DNA of 7,787 nucleotides from an uncultured Eubacteriales bacterium (lineage in GTDB: Bacteria > Bacillota > Clostridia > Christensenellales > QALW01), in contig URYI01000097.1 of the NCBI GenBank assembly GCA_900552055.1, positions 1 through 7,787 of the forward strand, given 5' to 3'. Each line of letters opens with the position of its first letter. The stretch's first letter is position 1. The notes under the pieces are model-generated. The model was not told the DNA's origin. It worked only from the letters and a program-made list of their open reading frames with translations, and ran no database searches. Of the stretch, positions 1 through 7,764 are shown one piece after another. The translations under genes were made by a program, and so were the position numbers.

Positions 1-5
1 GCCGC

Positions 6-18
6 CCCCGTTCCGGGG
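6..18. repeat. Short GC hairpin at the left edge
   Basis: CCCCG at 6-10 and CGGGG at 14-18 form a perfect 5-bp inverted repeat around a 3-base loop. It lies about 35 bases past the stop codon of the minus-strand synthase gene. It could be part of that gene's 3' end, but no T-run follows on the minus strand before the window edge, so a terminator cannot be claimed. The rest of 1-51 shows no supportable gene: the ATG just after the stop on the minus strand runs into TAG after six codons. Confidence 0.3.
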
Positions 19-51
19 ATAATCTGCCCTAACGCCCAACTCTGCCCATTT

Positions 52-1236
52 TTATTCCTCCGGGTATAATTTATTAAATACCAGGTCGAATTTTTCCAAA
101 GCAAAATCCAGCTGTTCCTTGGTATGAGTGGCCGTGTAGCTGGTGCGCAGTATGCTCTCCCCTTCAGGTACGGCCGGAGATATAACAGGGTTTACATATA
201 CCCCGTTTTCCAGAAGCGCGCGGGTTATTATAAAGGTACGCTCATTTGTTCCGGTTCTTACGGGTACTATCGGAGTTATGCCCTCACCGCAGGGTATGCC
301 CAGCTGCTTAAAGCCTGCGCGCATGTAATCGCCGTTCTGAAGCAGCCGTTTGCAGCGTTCAGGTTCGCTTTTGAGGATTCTAAGGGATTCAAGGGCCGCC
401 GCCGCATTGGAAGGAGGGATGGAAGCGCTGAATATGTAAGGGCGTGAAATATGCATTGCATAATCCACTACCCGCTCCTGAGAAGCCATAAAGCCGCCCA
501 GGGAAGCAAAGGATTTGCTGAAGGTGCCCATTATTATGTCTACTTCCTTTTCCAGACCGAAATATTCGGCTGTGCCCCGTCCGTGCTCGCCCAGGACGCC
601 TATGCCGTGCGAATCGTCTACCATCACTCTTGCCTCGTAGCGCCTGGCCAAAGAGACTATTTCGGGCAGATTAGCTAAATCCCCTTCCATAGAGAATACT
701 CCGTCCACCACAATGAGCTTGCCTCTGTCCGCCGGAGCGCTTTTCAGCTTTTGTTCAAGGTCGGCCATATCATTGTGCTCGTATTTAACCAGCTTGGCAA
801 AACTCAGCCTGGAGGCGTCTACTAACGATGCGTGATTGGCTCTGTCGAAAAATATCATGTCGTGCCTTCCGCAGAGAGCGGAGATAATGCCAAGGTTGGT
901 CTGGAAGCCTGTGGACCAGGTCATAGCGGCTTCCTTGCCTAAAAATTCGGCCAGTTCGCTTTCCAGCTTTTTGTGCAGAGTCAAGGTGCCGTTTAAAAAG
1001 CGGGAACCTGAACAGCCGGCGCCCAGCTCCTTAAGCGCCCGGCAGGCGGCGTCTATTACCCTTTCGTCGCTGGTAAGCCCCAGATAGTTGTTGCTGCCCA
1101 GCATTATTGTGCGCCGTCCGTCCATGACAACCTCCGAATGCTGTTTGGAGGAAATCTCATGGAAGTAAGGGTAGATGCCCGCTTCTCGCGCCATGTCCGC
1201 GGGGCTTGGCTCATAGCATTTTTGAAATAAGTCCAT
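52..1236 (-). CDS. Alpha-oxoamine synthase family PLP enzyme (KBL / BioF / serine palmitoyltransferase-like)
   Basis: This 394-residue protein belongs to the alpha-oxoamine synthases, fold-type I PLP enzymes that condense an amino acid with an acyl-CoA and release CO2. Seen in the sequence: the family opening SNNYLGL at 48-54, the GCSGSR segment at 74-79, a His at 135 in DRANHAS placed to stack on the PLP ring, DDSHGIGVLG at 207-216 with the cofactor-contacting Asp207 and His210, and the Schiff-base lysine K241 in GTFSKSFASLGG. The length is normal and no motif is broken. It starts at ATG 1234-1236, with GGGAG about nine bases upstream. Members include glycine C-acetyltransferase (kbl), 8-amino-7-oxononanoate synthase (bioF) and bacterial serine palmitoyltransferase. 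The opening MDLFQKCY and the YPYF segment resemble the SPT/KBL-like branch as I remember it, but the acyl-CoA substrate cannot be fixed from sequence, so no symbol is given. No bio, tdh or lipid gene is visible nearby. It is transcribed away from the ATP synthase operon, and a functional link to it is not implied. Confidence 0.9.
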   Translation of the reverse strand: MDLFQKCYEPSPADMAREAGIYPYFHEISSKQHSEVVMDGRRTIMLGSNNYLGLTSDERVIDAACRALKELGAGCSGSRFLNGTLTLHKKLESELAEFLGKEAAMTWSTGFQTNLGIISALCGRHDMIFFDRANHASLVDASRLSFAKLVKYEHNDMADLEQKLKSAPADRGKLIVVDGVFSMEGDLANLPEIVSLARRYEARVMVDDSHGIGVLGEHGRGTAEYFGLEKEVDIIMGTFSKSFASLGGFMASQERVVDYAMHISRPYIFSASIPPSNAAAALESLRILKSEPERCKRLLQNGDYMRAGFKQLGIPCGEGITPIVPVRTGTNERTFIITRALLENGVYVNPVISPAVPEGESILRTSYTATHTKEQLDFALEKFDLVFNKLYPEE

Positions 1237-1283
1237 TTTAATACACTCCCAATTAATAAAATAAAAAAGAATAAAGACAAGTA

Positions 1284-1312
1284 ATTATACCATTGCACGG
1301 GCTTAATTGCAA
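1284..1312 (-). promoter_or_regulatory. Sigma-70-type promoter of the alpha-oxoamine synthase gene
   Basis: Read on the minus strand, TTGCAA (1307-1312) and TATAAT (1284-1289) are separated by exactly 17 bases. The -10 is preceded by TGG, giving an extended -10 TGGTATAAT. Transcription would start near 1277, leaving a leader of about 40 bases before the ATG at 1236. This is the best promoter match in the window. Confidence 0.7.
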
Positions 1313-1323
1313 ATAATTATATT
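1293..1323 (+). promoter_or_regulatory. Weak candidate + strand promoter overlapping the divergent one
   Basis: TTGCAC (1293-1298) and TATATT (1318-1323) are spaced by 19 bases, longer than optimal. If used, it would give the atp operon a leader of about 300 bases that includes the hairpin at 1474-1514, and it would compete with the minus-strand promoter on the same DNA. ATTGCA occurs as a direct repeat at 1292-1297 and 1306-1311 within it. Confidence 0.2.
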
Positions 1324-1473
1324 TTTAATACCGGGCAGGTTTGACGGGGCTGAGGCATGCATTTGCGCATACATGGAGCAAAAAGAGCGCAGAATAAATT
1401 AGAACATGGCATTTTATGAGTTAAACCGGAGCCTTATTGCACTCCGAAGGCATCCTCAGCAAAGCGAAAAACG

Positions 1474-1514
1474 GCGATTATCCGAGATAATAAAGATTAT
1501 TTCGGAAATTTCGC
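1474..1514. repeat. Long imperfect hairpin in the atp upstream region
   Basis: TCCGAGATAAT (1481-1491) pairs with ATTATTTCGGA (1496-1506) over 11 bp, with a single G-T wobble and an AAAG loop. Past a small internal loop, GCGA (1474-1477) pairs with TCGC (1511-1514). No T-run follows on the + strand, so it is not a + strand terminator. On the minus strand a TTTTT lies a few bases beyond it, so it could weakly stop antisense transcription from the operon side. It might also be an operator or a leader-RNA structure; the sequence alone does not decide. Confidence 0.45.
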
Positions 1515-1576
1515 AAATAAATCTGGCAAACGGCGGCATTTGGCCTGAAATCAATGTTTATTCATTGCTCTTAAAG

Positions 1577-1585
1577 TGCTATCCT
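1577..1585 (+). promoter_or_regulatory. Candidate extended -10 promoter of the atp operon
   Basis: TGC followed by TATCCT forms an extended -10 (TGnTATnnT) with four of six hexamer matches. No good -35 stands 17 bases upstream; TTTATT at 1557-1562 is the nearest. Transcription would start near 1592, giving a leader of about 40 bases before the atpB ATG. The assignment is tentative. Confidence 0.3.
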
Positions 1586-1619
1586 TAGGAATAAAATCTT
1601 TGATGAACCAGGCGTGAAA

Positions 1620-1625
1620 GGGGGG
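1620..1625 (+). promoter_or_regulatory. Ribosome binding site deciding the atpB start
   Basis: A purine stretch AAAGGGGGG ends at 1625, six bases before ATG 1632. This favours the ATG at 1632 over the in-frame GTG at 1614, which would place the G-run inside the coding sequence and has no binding site of its own. Confidence 0.65.
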
Positions 1626-1631
1626 CGGTTT

Positions 1632-2357
1632 ATGGAAATAGACGTTTTTCCCAAGGACGTGGACGTAACTATTTTCGGCCACACTTTCTGGATTAGGGAA
1701 ACTTACCTTACATCCCTTCTATTGATAGCGTTTATACTCGTCATTGCCCTTATTATCAGGTTTGTGCTGATAAGGCGGTTTACAACAGACGTGCGCAAAA
1801 TAGGCAAGGCGCAGCTTTTATGCGAATATCTCTTTAATATGCTTGAGCGCTTCACTAAAGGCGCCGTAGGCAGCATGGGCCCCAAACTCTCGCCGTATAT
1901 CCTGGCGCTTGCCTTTTATATACTCCTGAGCGGGGTTATAGAGCTTTTTGGTCTGCGCACGCCTCTGTCCGACCTTTCGGTTACGGTTTCCTTTGGCCTT
2001 TCCACCTTTATAATAATAAATTATTACGGCCTTAAGGAAAAGGGATTAATAGGCCGGCTTAAATCCTATGGGCAGCCAAAGCCGATAATAGCGCCATTTA
2101 AGCTGATAAGCGATCTGGCTACCCCGGTAAGCCTGTCCTGCCGTATGTTCGGCAATATCCTGGGCGGCTATATAATTATGGAGCTGCTCTATGAAGTACT
2201 AATGACCGCTGTGGAAAAGTGGATAGTGGCTATTCCCTTTGCCTCTGTAATTCCCGCTGTGCTTTCGCTGTATTTTACCCTTTTCCACGTTGCCATACAG
2301 TTTTATATCTTTTCCATGCTCAGTCTTACGTTTGTAGGCGAAGCGGTGGAAGAATAA
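1632..2357 (+). CDS. atpB: F1Fo ATP synthase subunit a
   Basis: Subunit a is the membrane stator protein of Fo. It forms the two ion half-channels beside the c-ring and carries the arginine that drives ion release from c. The 241-residue product is very hydrophobic, with membrane segments near residues 25-48, 88-106, 116-131, 160-192 and 198-235. The essential arginine is R171, in PVSLSCRMFGNILGG, matching the family's LRLFGN motif. Q223 in HVAIQFYIF matches the conserved glutamine of the last helix. The length is typical. The start is taken at ATG 1632 because the G-rich binding site lies just upstream. It is the first gene of the operon. A 73-base gap with a hairpin separates it from atpE. 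Confidence 0.95.
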   Translation: MEIDVFPKDVDVTIFGHTFWIRETYLTSLLLIAFILVIALIIRFVLIRRFTTDVRKIGKAQLLCEYLFNMLERFTKGAVGSMGPKLSPYILALAFYILLSGVIELFGLRTPLSDLSVTVSFGLSTFIIINYYGLKEKGLIGRLKSYGQPKPIIAPFKLISDLATPVSLSCRMFGNILGGYIIMELLYEVLMTAVEKWIVAIPFASVIPAVLSLYFTLFHVAIQFYIFSMLSLTFVGEAVEE

Positions 2358-2389
2358 GCCTGATTTTCACGCCTTTTGGTTAATCAGGC
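2358..2389 (+). repeat. Hairpin between atpB and atpE
   Basis: GCCTGATT (2358-2365) and AATCAGGC (2382-2389) are perfect 8-bp inverted repeats around a 16-base loop, starting immediately after the atpB stop codon. What follows is A-rich rather than T-rich, so it is not an intrinsic terminator on the + strand. Its position between the single-copy a subunit and the multi-copy c subunit suggests an mRNA processing or stability element, but that role is inferred. Confidence 0.55.
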
Positions 2390-2392
2390 CGA

Positions 2393-2398
2393 TATAAT
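2393..2398 (+). promoter_or_regulatory. Perfect -10 hexamer upstream of atpE (possible internal promoter)
   Basis: TATAAT occurs 33 bases before the atpE ATG. No acceptable -35 is found at 16-18 bases and there is no TGn extension, so chance occurrence in an AT-rich gap is likely. It is noted because an extra atpE promoter would fit the high demand for c. Confidence 0.15.
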
Positions 2399-2400
2399 AA

Positions 2401-2646
<246 letters not shown>

Positions 2647-2675
2647 ACAGTATAGCGGAAAGGGTTTAAAGACAA

Positions 2676-3170
2676 ATGGACGGATTATTTGGAAGCTGGT
2701 TGTATATAGTCCTGCATATAGTCAATCTTGCTGTTTTGGTGCTCTTGCTCAGGCTTATAATTTATAAGCCCATGAAGAAATTTATGGCAAAGCGCAAGGA
2801 GGAGCTGGATAAGGAGGTCGCGTCCCTGGACGAGGCGGCGGCCAAATCTGAAGGCGCCCGTGCGCTTTTGGAGCAGAAGGAAAAGGAACTGGATCAAAAG
2901 CAGCGCAAGGATTATTATGAGACTATGCAGAAAGCCAGTGCAAGCGCCGATGAATTGATAAAAGCCGCTCAGAAGGACGCCGAGGATATAATTAACCAGG
3001 CTAAGGGCAAAGCGGAGGAAATTAAAAAAGGCGCGGAAGAGGAAATACGCGAGGCGGCCGCGGTCATGGCCGTGGATATAGCAGCCGCAGTACTGCCCGG
3101 CAAGCTGTCCGAGAGCGAGCACGAGGAACTGCTGGAAGCCAGCGTTGCGGAGGCGAAGAAGTATGGATAA
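2676..3170 (+). CDS. atpF: F1Fo ATP synthase subunit b (peripheral stalk)
   Basis: Subunit b anchors the stator: one N-terminal membrane helix holds subunit a, and a long dimeric coiled coil reaches up to the delta subunit on F1. The 164-residue product has a hydrophobic helix at about 9-30, the basic YKPMKKF boundary at 30-36, and a highly charged Lys/Glu/Ala-rich helix from about 35 to 135. Its C-terminal region ([17 protein letters not shown], 140-156) is the part that binds the delta C-terminal domain in known enzymes. The length is normal, so it is not the b-delta fusion known from mycobacteria. A purine-rich GGAAAGGG lies 11 bases before ATG 2676. Its last eight bases overlap the next gene, whose N-terminal domain is the expected binding partner of this C-terminus. 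Confidence 0.95.
   Translation: MDGLFGSWLYIVLHIVNLAVLVLLLRLIIYKPMKKFMAKRKEELDKEVASLDEAAAKSEGARALLEQKEKELDQKQRKDYYETMQKASASADELIKAAQKDAEDIINQAKGKAEEIKKGAEEEIREAAAVMAVDIAAAVLPGKLSESEHEELLEASVAEAKKYG
3149..3153 (+). promoter_or_regulatory. Ribosome binding site deciding the delta-alpha start
   Basis: GGAGG inside the end of atpF stands nine bases before ATG 3163. It rules for that ATG against the upstream in-frame TTG at 3145, which would add an Arg-rich tail encoded by the binding site itself. The 8-base overlap with atpF suggests translational coupling. Confidence 0.8.
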
Positions 3171-5037
3171 TGACCTTATAGTATATACCGCCGTTCCTGT
3201 TGACGATGCCGAAAAGCTTCGTCTTCAGGAGTTTTTTAAAGATAAATACGGCGCGGGCAGCGTTGCCTTCGGCGTAAAGCCCGACCTTATAGGGGGCATG
3301 CGCCTGGTGTTCCGGGACAGGATAGAGGATTATTCCCTGGCAGGAAGATTGGGCAGCTTGAAGCAGCGTATTTCATCCGGCGAAAAGCTTTCGGGCGGCT
3401 ATCTTGAAGAAGAGGGCGCCGGCCGGCTTAAGGCTATAAAGCGCCGGTTTATTCTTAAGCGGCCCGGCCTTAACAGCGTAGACCCTAAAACAGGCGAGCC
3501 TTCGCATATTAAAAGGAAGCTTGCCAATCAGGGAGAAAAGGCGGCGGATATAATAGAGACGCCCCGCCGCAGGCTTAACGCGCTCAGCTTTCAGCCCGTT
3601 AAAAACGCCATAGGCCGCGTAATCTCCAGCTCGGACGGCATAGTGGAAGTTTCGGACATGGCCGGCGTGAAAATGGGCGAATTAATCAATTTCCATTCGG
3701 GCGCTTACGGCATAGCCATGAATCTGGAAAAGGATTATATAGGCGTAGCCGTGTTTTCGGGAGATACCGGAATAGAAAGCGGCGAGGTTGCGTATGGGAC
3801 GGGCAAGATTATGGAGGTGCCTGTGGGAAAGGGCCTGCTTGGAAGAGTGGTCAATCCCATGGGAATACCCATAGACGGCAGGGGCGAAATAATCAGCTCA
3901 GGGCATATGCCTATAGAGGCGCCTGCGCCGGGGATTATTGAGCGCGGCCCGGTTAACCGCCCCATGCAGACGGGTATATTGTCCATAGACGCTATGACCC
4001 CTATAGGAAGGGGCCAGCGCGAACTTATAATCGGGGACCGTCAGATAGGAAAAACCGCTATAGCCATAGATACCATCCTTAATCAGAAGGATAAGGATAT
4101 GGTGTGCATATATGTAGCCATAGGCCAGAAAGCATCTAAGGTTGCCGAGATAGAACAGCTTCTGCGTGCTAAGGGAGCTATGGATTATACGGTCATAGTA
4201 TGCGCTACCGCTTCGGATAACGCCTCCATGCAGTATATATGTCCTTACGCCGGCTGTGCCATAGGGGAATATTTCATGTATGAGGGCCAGGACGCGCTCA
4301 TTATCTATGATGATCTTTCAAAGCATGCCGTTTCCTACCGCACGCTTTCCCTGCTCCTGAGGCGGCCGCCCGGCCGCGAGGCATATCCGGGAGACGTATT
4401 TTATCTGCATTCCCGGCTTTTGGAGCGGGCTGCCCAGCTTAATGAGTCAAAGGGAGGCGGTTCTCTTACGGCGCTTCCCATAATAGAGACAATGGCGGGG
4501 GATATTTCGGCTTATATTCCCACTAACGTTATATCTATAACTGACGGACAGATATTTCTGGATTCGGAATTGTTCCGTTCGGGAGTGCGCCCGGCAGTAA
4601 ACGTAGGCTTGTCGGTTTCCCGCGTAGGCGGCGCGGCACAGGGCAGGGCCGTGCGCAAGGTGTCCGGCCGTATGAGGCTGGATTTGGCGCAGTACAGGGA
4701 ATTAAAGGTATTTGCGCAGTTCGGCTCGGATTTGGATGCTTCTACGCGCGCCTCGCTTAACCGCGGCGAACAGCTGACCGAGGCTCTGAAGCAGGGCCAG
4801 TATTCTCCGTATTCTTATGCAGATGAAGCCATAATTCTTAATATACTTTCAGAGGATTTGTGCCCGCAGGTGCCCCCTGAGCAGATAAACCGGTTTCTGC
4901 GGCTGGTGCTGGATAACCTGATGCTGTCCCATCCTGAGGTTATATTCAGCATAGAGCATGACGACGTTATAAGCGAGGACTGCCATAAGACCATAATATC
5001 TGTTATAAACGAACTGCTGGCCGCTCCTGAGGAGTAA
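3163..5037 (+). CDS. atpA: Fused ATP synthase delta C-terminal domain plus alpha subunit
   Basis: This 624-residue protein is about 120 residues longer than a normal alpha, all of the excess at the N-terminus. Residues 1-72 resemble the C-terminal domain of delta: a beta strand LIVYTAVP, a helix, then [11 protein letters not shown] (38-48) and SLAGRL (58-63), matching the delta pattern DPSLIGG...GSVRGRL. Residues 73-146 are a basic linker with no recognised domain. From residue 147 the alpha fold follows: beta barrel, Walker A GDRQIGKT (291-298), Walker B LIIYDD (379-384), the signature [10 protein letters not shown] (477-486) and the arginine finger R487 that reaches the catalytic site on beta. 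Alpha normally holds a non-catalytic nucleotide and packs with beta as a hexamer. The delta N-terminal domain and the usual alpha N-terminal helix that binds it are both missing, and there is no other atpH in the window. The frame is continuous, with no sign of a sequencing frameshift. Alpha identity is certain; the delta assignment is from motif and gene position, and strong. Confidence 0.93.
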   Translation: MDNDLIVYTAVPVDDAEKLRLQEFFKDKYGAGSVAFGVKPDLIGGMRLVFRDRIEDYSLAGRLGSLKQRISSGEKLSGGYLEEEGAGRLKAIKRRFILKRPGLNSVDPKTGEPSHIKRKLANQGEKAADIIETPRRRLNALSFQPVKNAIGRVISSSDGIVEVSDMAGVKMGELINFHSGAYGIAMNLEKDYIGVAVFSGDTGIESGEVAYGTGKIMEVPVGKGLLGRVVNPMGIPIDGRGEIISSGHMPIEAPAPGIIERGPVNRPMQTGILSIDAMTPIGRGQRELIIGDRQIGKTAIAIDTILNQKDKDMVCIYVAIGQKASKVAEIEQLLRAKGAMDYTVIVCATASDNASMQYICPYAGCAIGEYFMYEGQDALIIYDDLSKHAVSYRTLSLLLRRPPGREAYPGDVFYLHSRLLERAAQLNESKGGGSLTALPIIETMAGDISAYIPTNVISITDGQIFLDSELFRSGVRPAVNVGLSVSRVGGAAQGRAVRKVSGRMRLDLAQYRELKVFAQFGSDLDASTRASLNRGEQLTEALKQGQYSPYSYADEAIILNILSEDLCPQVPPEQINRFLRLVLDNLMLSHPEVIFSIEHDDVISEDCHKTIISVINELLAAPEE

Positions 5038-5041
5038 ATTT

Positions 5042-5929
5042 ATGCAGAGCATATATGATATTAAAAACCGCTTAAAAACTGTCAACAGCACAGTAGAACT
5101 TACGAGGGCCATGTATCTTATAAGCGCGAGCCGTATAAGAAAGGCTATGCGGCTGTATGAGAGCACGGATACTTATTTCCGGCACGCACGCCGGGCAATA
5201 AAGCATATTCTCGTCAATATGCCCAGTATTTCTCATAAATTCTTGCAGAAAGAGCACGACGAGCATAAGAATACTGCTTATATAGTCATTGCCTCTAATA
5301 AGGGCATGGCCGGCGGATACAATCACGATATCTGCACGGCTGCGCTGGAGCATATGCAAAAATGCAAGGGCGGCATCACTCTTTTCACGGTTGGCAATAT
5401 AGCCGCCTCCTTTTTTAAGAGGGAAGGCTATAAAATAGAATATGAGTATACTTCTATAATAAATAATCCCACAATATCGGCGGCACGGCGAATGATGGAG
5501 GGTATAACCGAGCGCATGGAGCTTAACAGCATAGACCAAGTTTATGTGGCCTATACCCATATGGACAGCTCAATTTCGCAGACGCCCAGAGTGGAAAGGC
5601 TGCTGCCTTTGCTTTTGAGCGATTTTGAGGATATACAATTCAGGGACGAGTTTGTGCAGGCGCATGTCATGTATGAACCTGATCCTGTTACAGTTATAAA
5701 CGCGCTGGTGCCCCAGTATGTTATGGGCATGCTCTACGGCATGCTGGTGCAGGCCTACGCCAGCGAGCACAGCGTCAGGATGCGCGCCATGGATGAGGCT
5801 ACGCGCAATGCCGAAGAGATGATTGGCGAATTGGAGCTTAAATATAACGGGGCCCGCCAGTCGGCCATTACGCAGGAAATAACCGAGATAGTTTCGGGCG
5901 CGGGCGCGGTAGACGGCGTCAGCCGTTAA
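5042..5929 (+). CDS. atpG: F1Fo ATP synthase subunit gamma
   Basis: Gamma is the central rotor shaft: its N- and C-terminal helices form a coiled coil inside the alpha-beta hexamer, and its globular middle sits on the c-ring with epsilon. The 295-residue product starts with DIKNRLKTVNSTVELTRAM (6-24), the family's DIKxRIxSVxxTxxITKAM pattern, and ends with ITQEITEIVSGAGA (276-289), which fits the gamma signature I-T-x-E-x2-E-x3-G-A. SNKGMAGGYN (85-94) replaces the usual SDRGLCGGLN segment of the Rossmann-like domain. The length is about normal. GAGGAG (5029-5034) inside the end of the previous gene lies seven bases before ATG 5042, and only four bases separate the two genes, so coupling is likely. 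It is more divergent than alpha or beta, as gamma usually is. Confidence 0.95.
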   Translation: MQSIYDIKNRLKTVNSTVELTRAMYLISASRIRKAMRLYESTDTYFRHARRAIKHILVNMPSISHKFLQKEHDEHKNTAYIVIASNKGMAGGYNHDICTAALEHMQKCKGGITLFTVGNIAASFFKREGYKIEYEYTSIINNPTISAARRMMEGITERMELNSIDQVYVAYTHMDSSISQTPRVERLLPLLLSDFEDIQFRDEFVQAHVMYEPDPVTVINALVPQYVMGMLYGMLVQAYASEHSVRMRAMDEATRNAEEMIGELELKYNGARQSAITQEITEIVSGAGAVDGVSR

Positions 5930-5930
5930 A

Positions 5931-5935
5931 GGAGG
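5931..5935 (+). promoter_or_regulatory. Ribosome binding site deciding the GTG start of atpD
   Basis: GGAGG, within AAAGGAGG, stands eight bases before GTG 5944. The protein beginning there, [17 protein letters not shown], aligns with the normal beta N-terminus, so the non-ATG start is well supported. Confidence 0.85.
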
Positions 5936-5940
5936 AATAG

Positions 5941-7341
<1,401 letters not shown>

Positions 7342-7343
7342 TT

Positions 7344-7763
7344 ATGACTCCGTTCAAGCTGGAAATAGTTACTCCTGAGCGTACCTTTTATAAGGGAATG
7401 TGCGAATCTATAGTGCTGGAAACAGGCTCAGGCAAAATGGGAGTGTTAAATGGACATGTACCGGTAGTTGTATCCATGCCGCCTGGTGAAATTGTCATAA
7501 AAATAGACGGGCAGGATAAAATAGCTGTCTGTTCAGGCGGTTTTATGGAGATGCTGGGCAAACGGGCGTATATTTTTGCTCAGAGCATAGAATGGCTGGA
7601 AGAAATAGATGTTGCGCGGGCTATGGAGGCAGCTCAGAGGGCGAGGCGAAAGCTGGAAGCTGCAAGCAATAAATATGACCGCCAGCGCTTTATATGGGCA
7701 CTTGAAAGGGCAGAGACCAGGCTTAAGGCCGTGGAAAAGAAGCAGAAAGATGTAACTAAATAA
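7344..7763 (+). CDS. atpC: F1Fo ATP synthase subunit epsilon
   Basis: Epsilon binds gamma and the c-ring at the foot of the rotor, and in many bacteria inhibits ATP hydrolysis through its C-terminal helices. The 139-residue product has the N-terminal beta sandwich (about 1-84), with GKMGVLNGHVPVV (30-42) matching the family's GxLGILxxHxP, then CSGGFMEM (63-70), and a two-helix C-terminal domain (about 88-135). IDVARA (88-93) fits the I/L-D-x-x-R-A motif of ATP-binding epsilon subunits such as that of Bacillus PS3, and arginines at 99, 122 and 126 fall where that protein has its other ligands, as I recall them. ATP-sensing regulation is thus plausible but inferred. GGAGGG ends about 12 bases before ATG 7344, a rather long spacing; translation is probably coupled to atpD. 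Confidence 0.95.
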   Translation: MTPFKLEIVTPERTFYKGMCESIVLETGSGKMGVLNGHVPVVVSMPPGEIVIKIDGQDKIAVCSGGFMEMLGKRAYIFAQSIEWLEEIDVARAMEAAQRARRKLEAASNKYDRQRFIWALERAETRLKAVEKKQKDVTK

Positions 7764-7764
7764 T

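Larger units (their letters stand above)
1237..1631. other. Divergent intergenic region without a convincing gene
   Basis: About 395 bases separate the divergent synthase gene from atpB. The stretch is more AT-rich than the flanking genes. It holds the minus-strand promoter, a long imperfect hairpin at 1474-1514, a smaller GCCTT/AAGGC inverted repeat (1431-1435 with 1447-1451) and weak + strand promoter candidates. An open frame of 60 codons at 1406-1588 has no ribosome binding site and no family resemblance, so I do not call it a gene. The atpI or atpZ genes that often precede atpB in Firmicutes are absent here. Confidence 0.7.

Noticed and set aside
1..51. A downstream gene on the minus strand beginning just after the synthase stop
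   Set aside because: The nearest ATG meets a stop after six codons, and the other frames have no supported start in the bases available.
1406..1588. A 60-codon open frame on the + strand in the intergenic region
   Set aside because: It has no ribosome binding site, no recognisable family, no membrane segments as an AtpI would have, and it overlaps the hairpin at 1474-1514. It is most likely a chance open frame.
1614..1631. An upstream GTG start for atpB
   Set aside because: It has no binding site of its own, and the G-rich stretch that could act as one lies downstream of it, properly placed for ATG 1632.
2685..3122. A 145-codon open frame antisense to atpF
   Set aside because: It is a shadow of the coiled-coil coding region; the + strand frame matches subunit b throughout.
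3145..3162. An upstream TTG start extending the delta-alpha protein by six residues
   Set aside because: The added residues are mostly Arg and come from the ribosome binding site GGAGG itself. ATG 3163 has ideal spacing to that site.
3877..4056. Ile in place of Thr in the alpha P-loop (GDRQIGKT) as a possible loss of nucleotide binding
   Set aside because: The Gly, Lys and final Thr that contact phosphate are all present. The changed position varies in P-loops, so binding should be kept.
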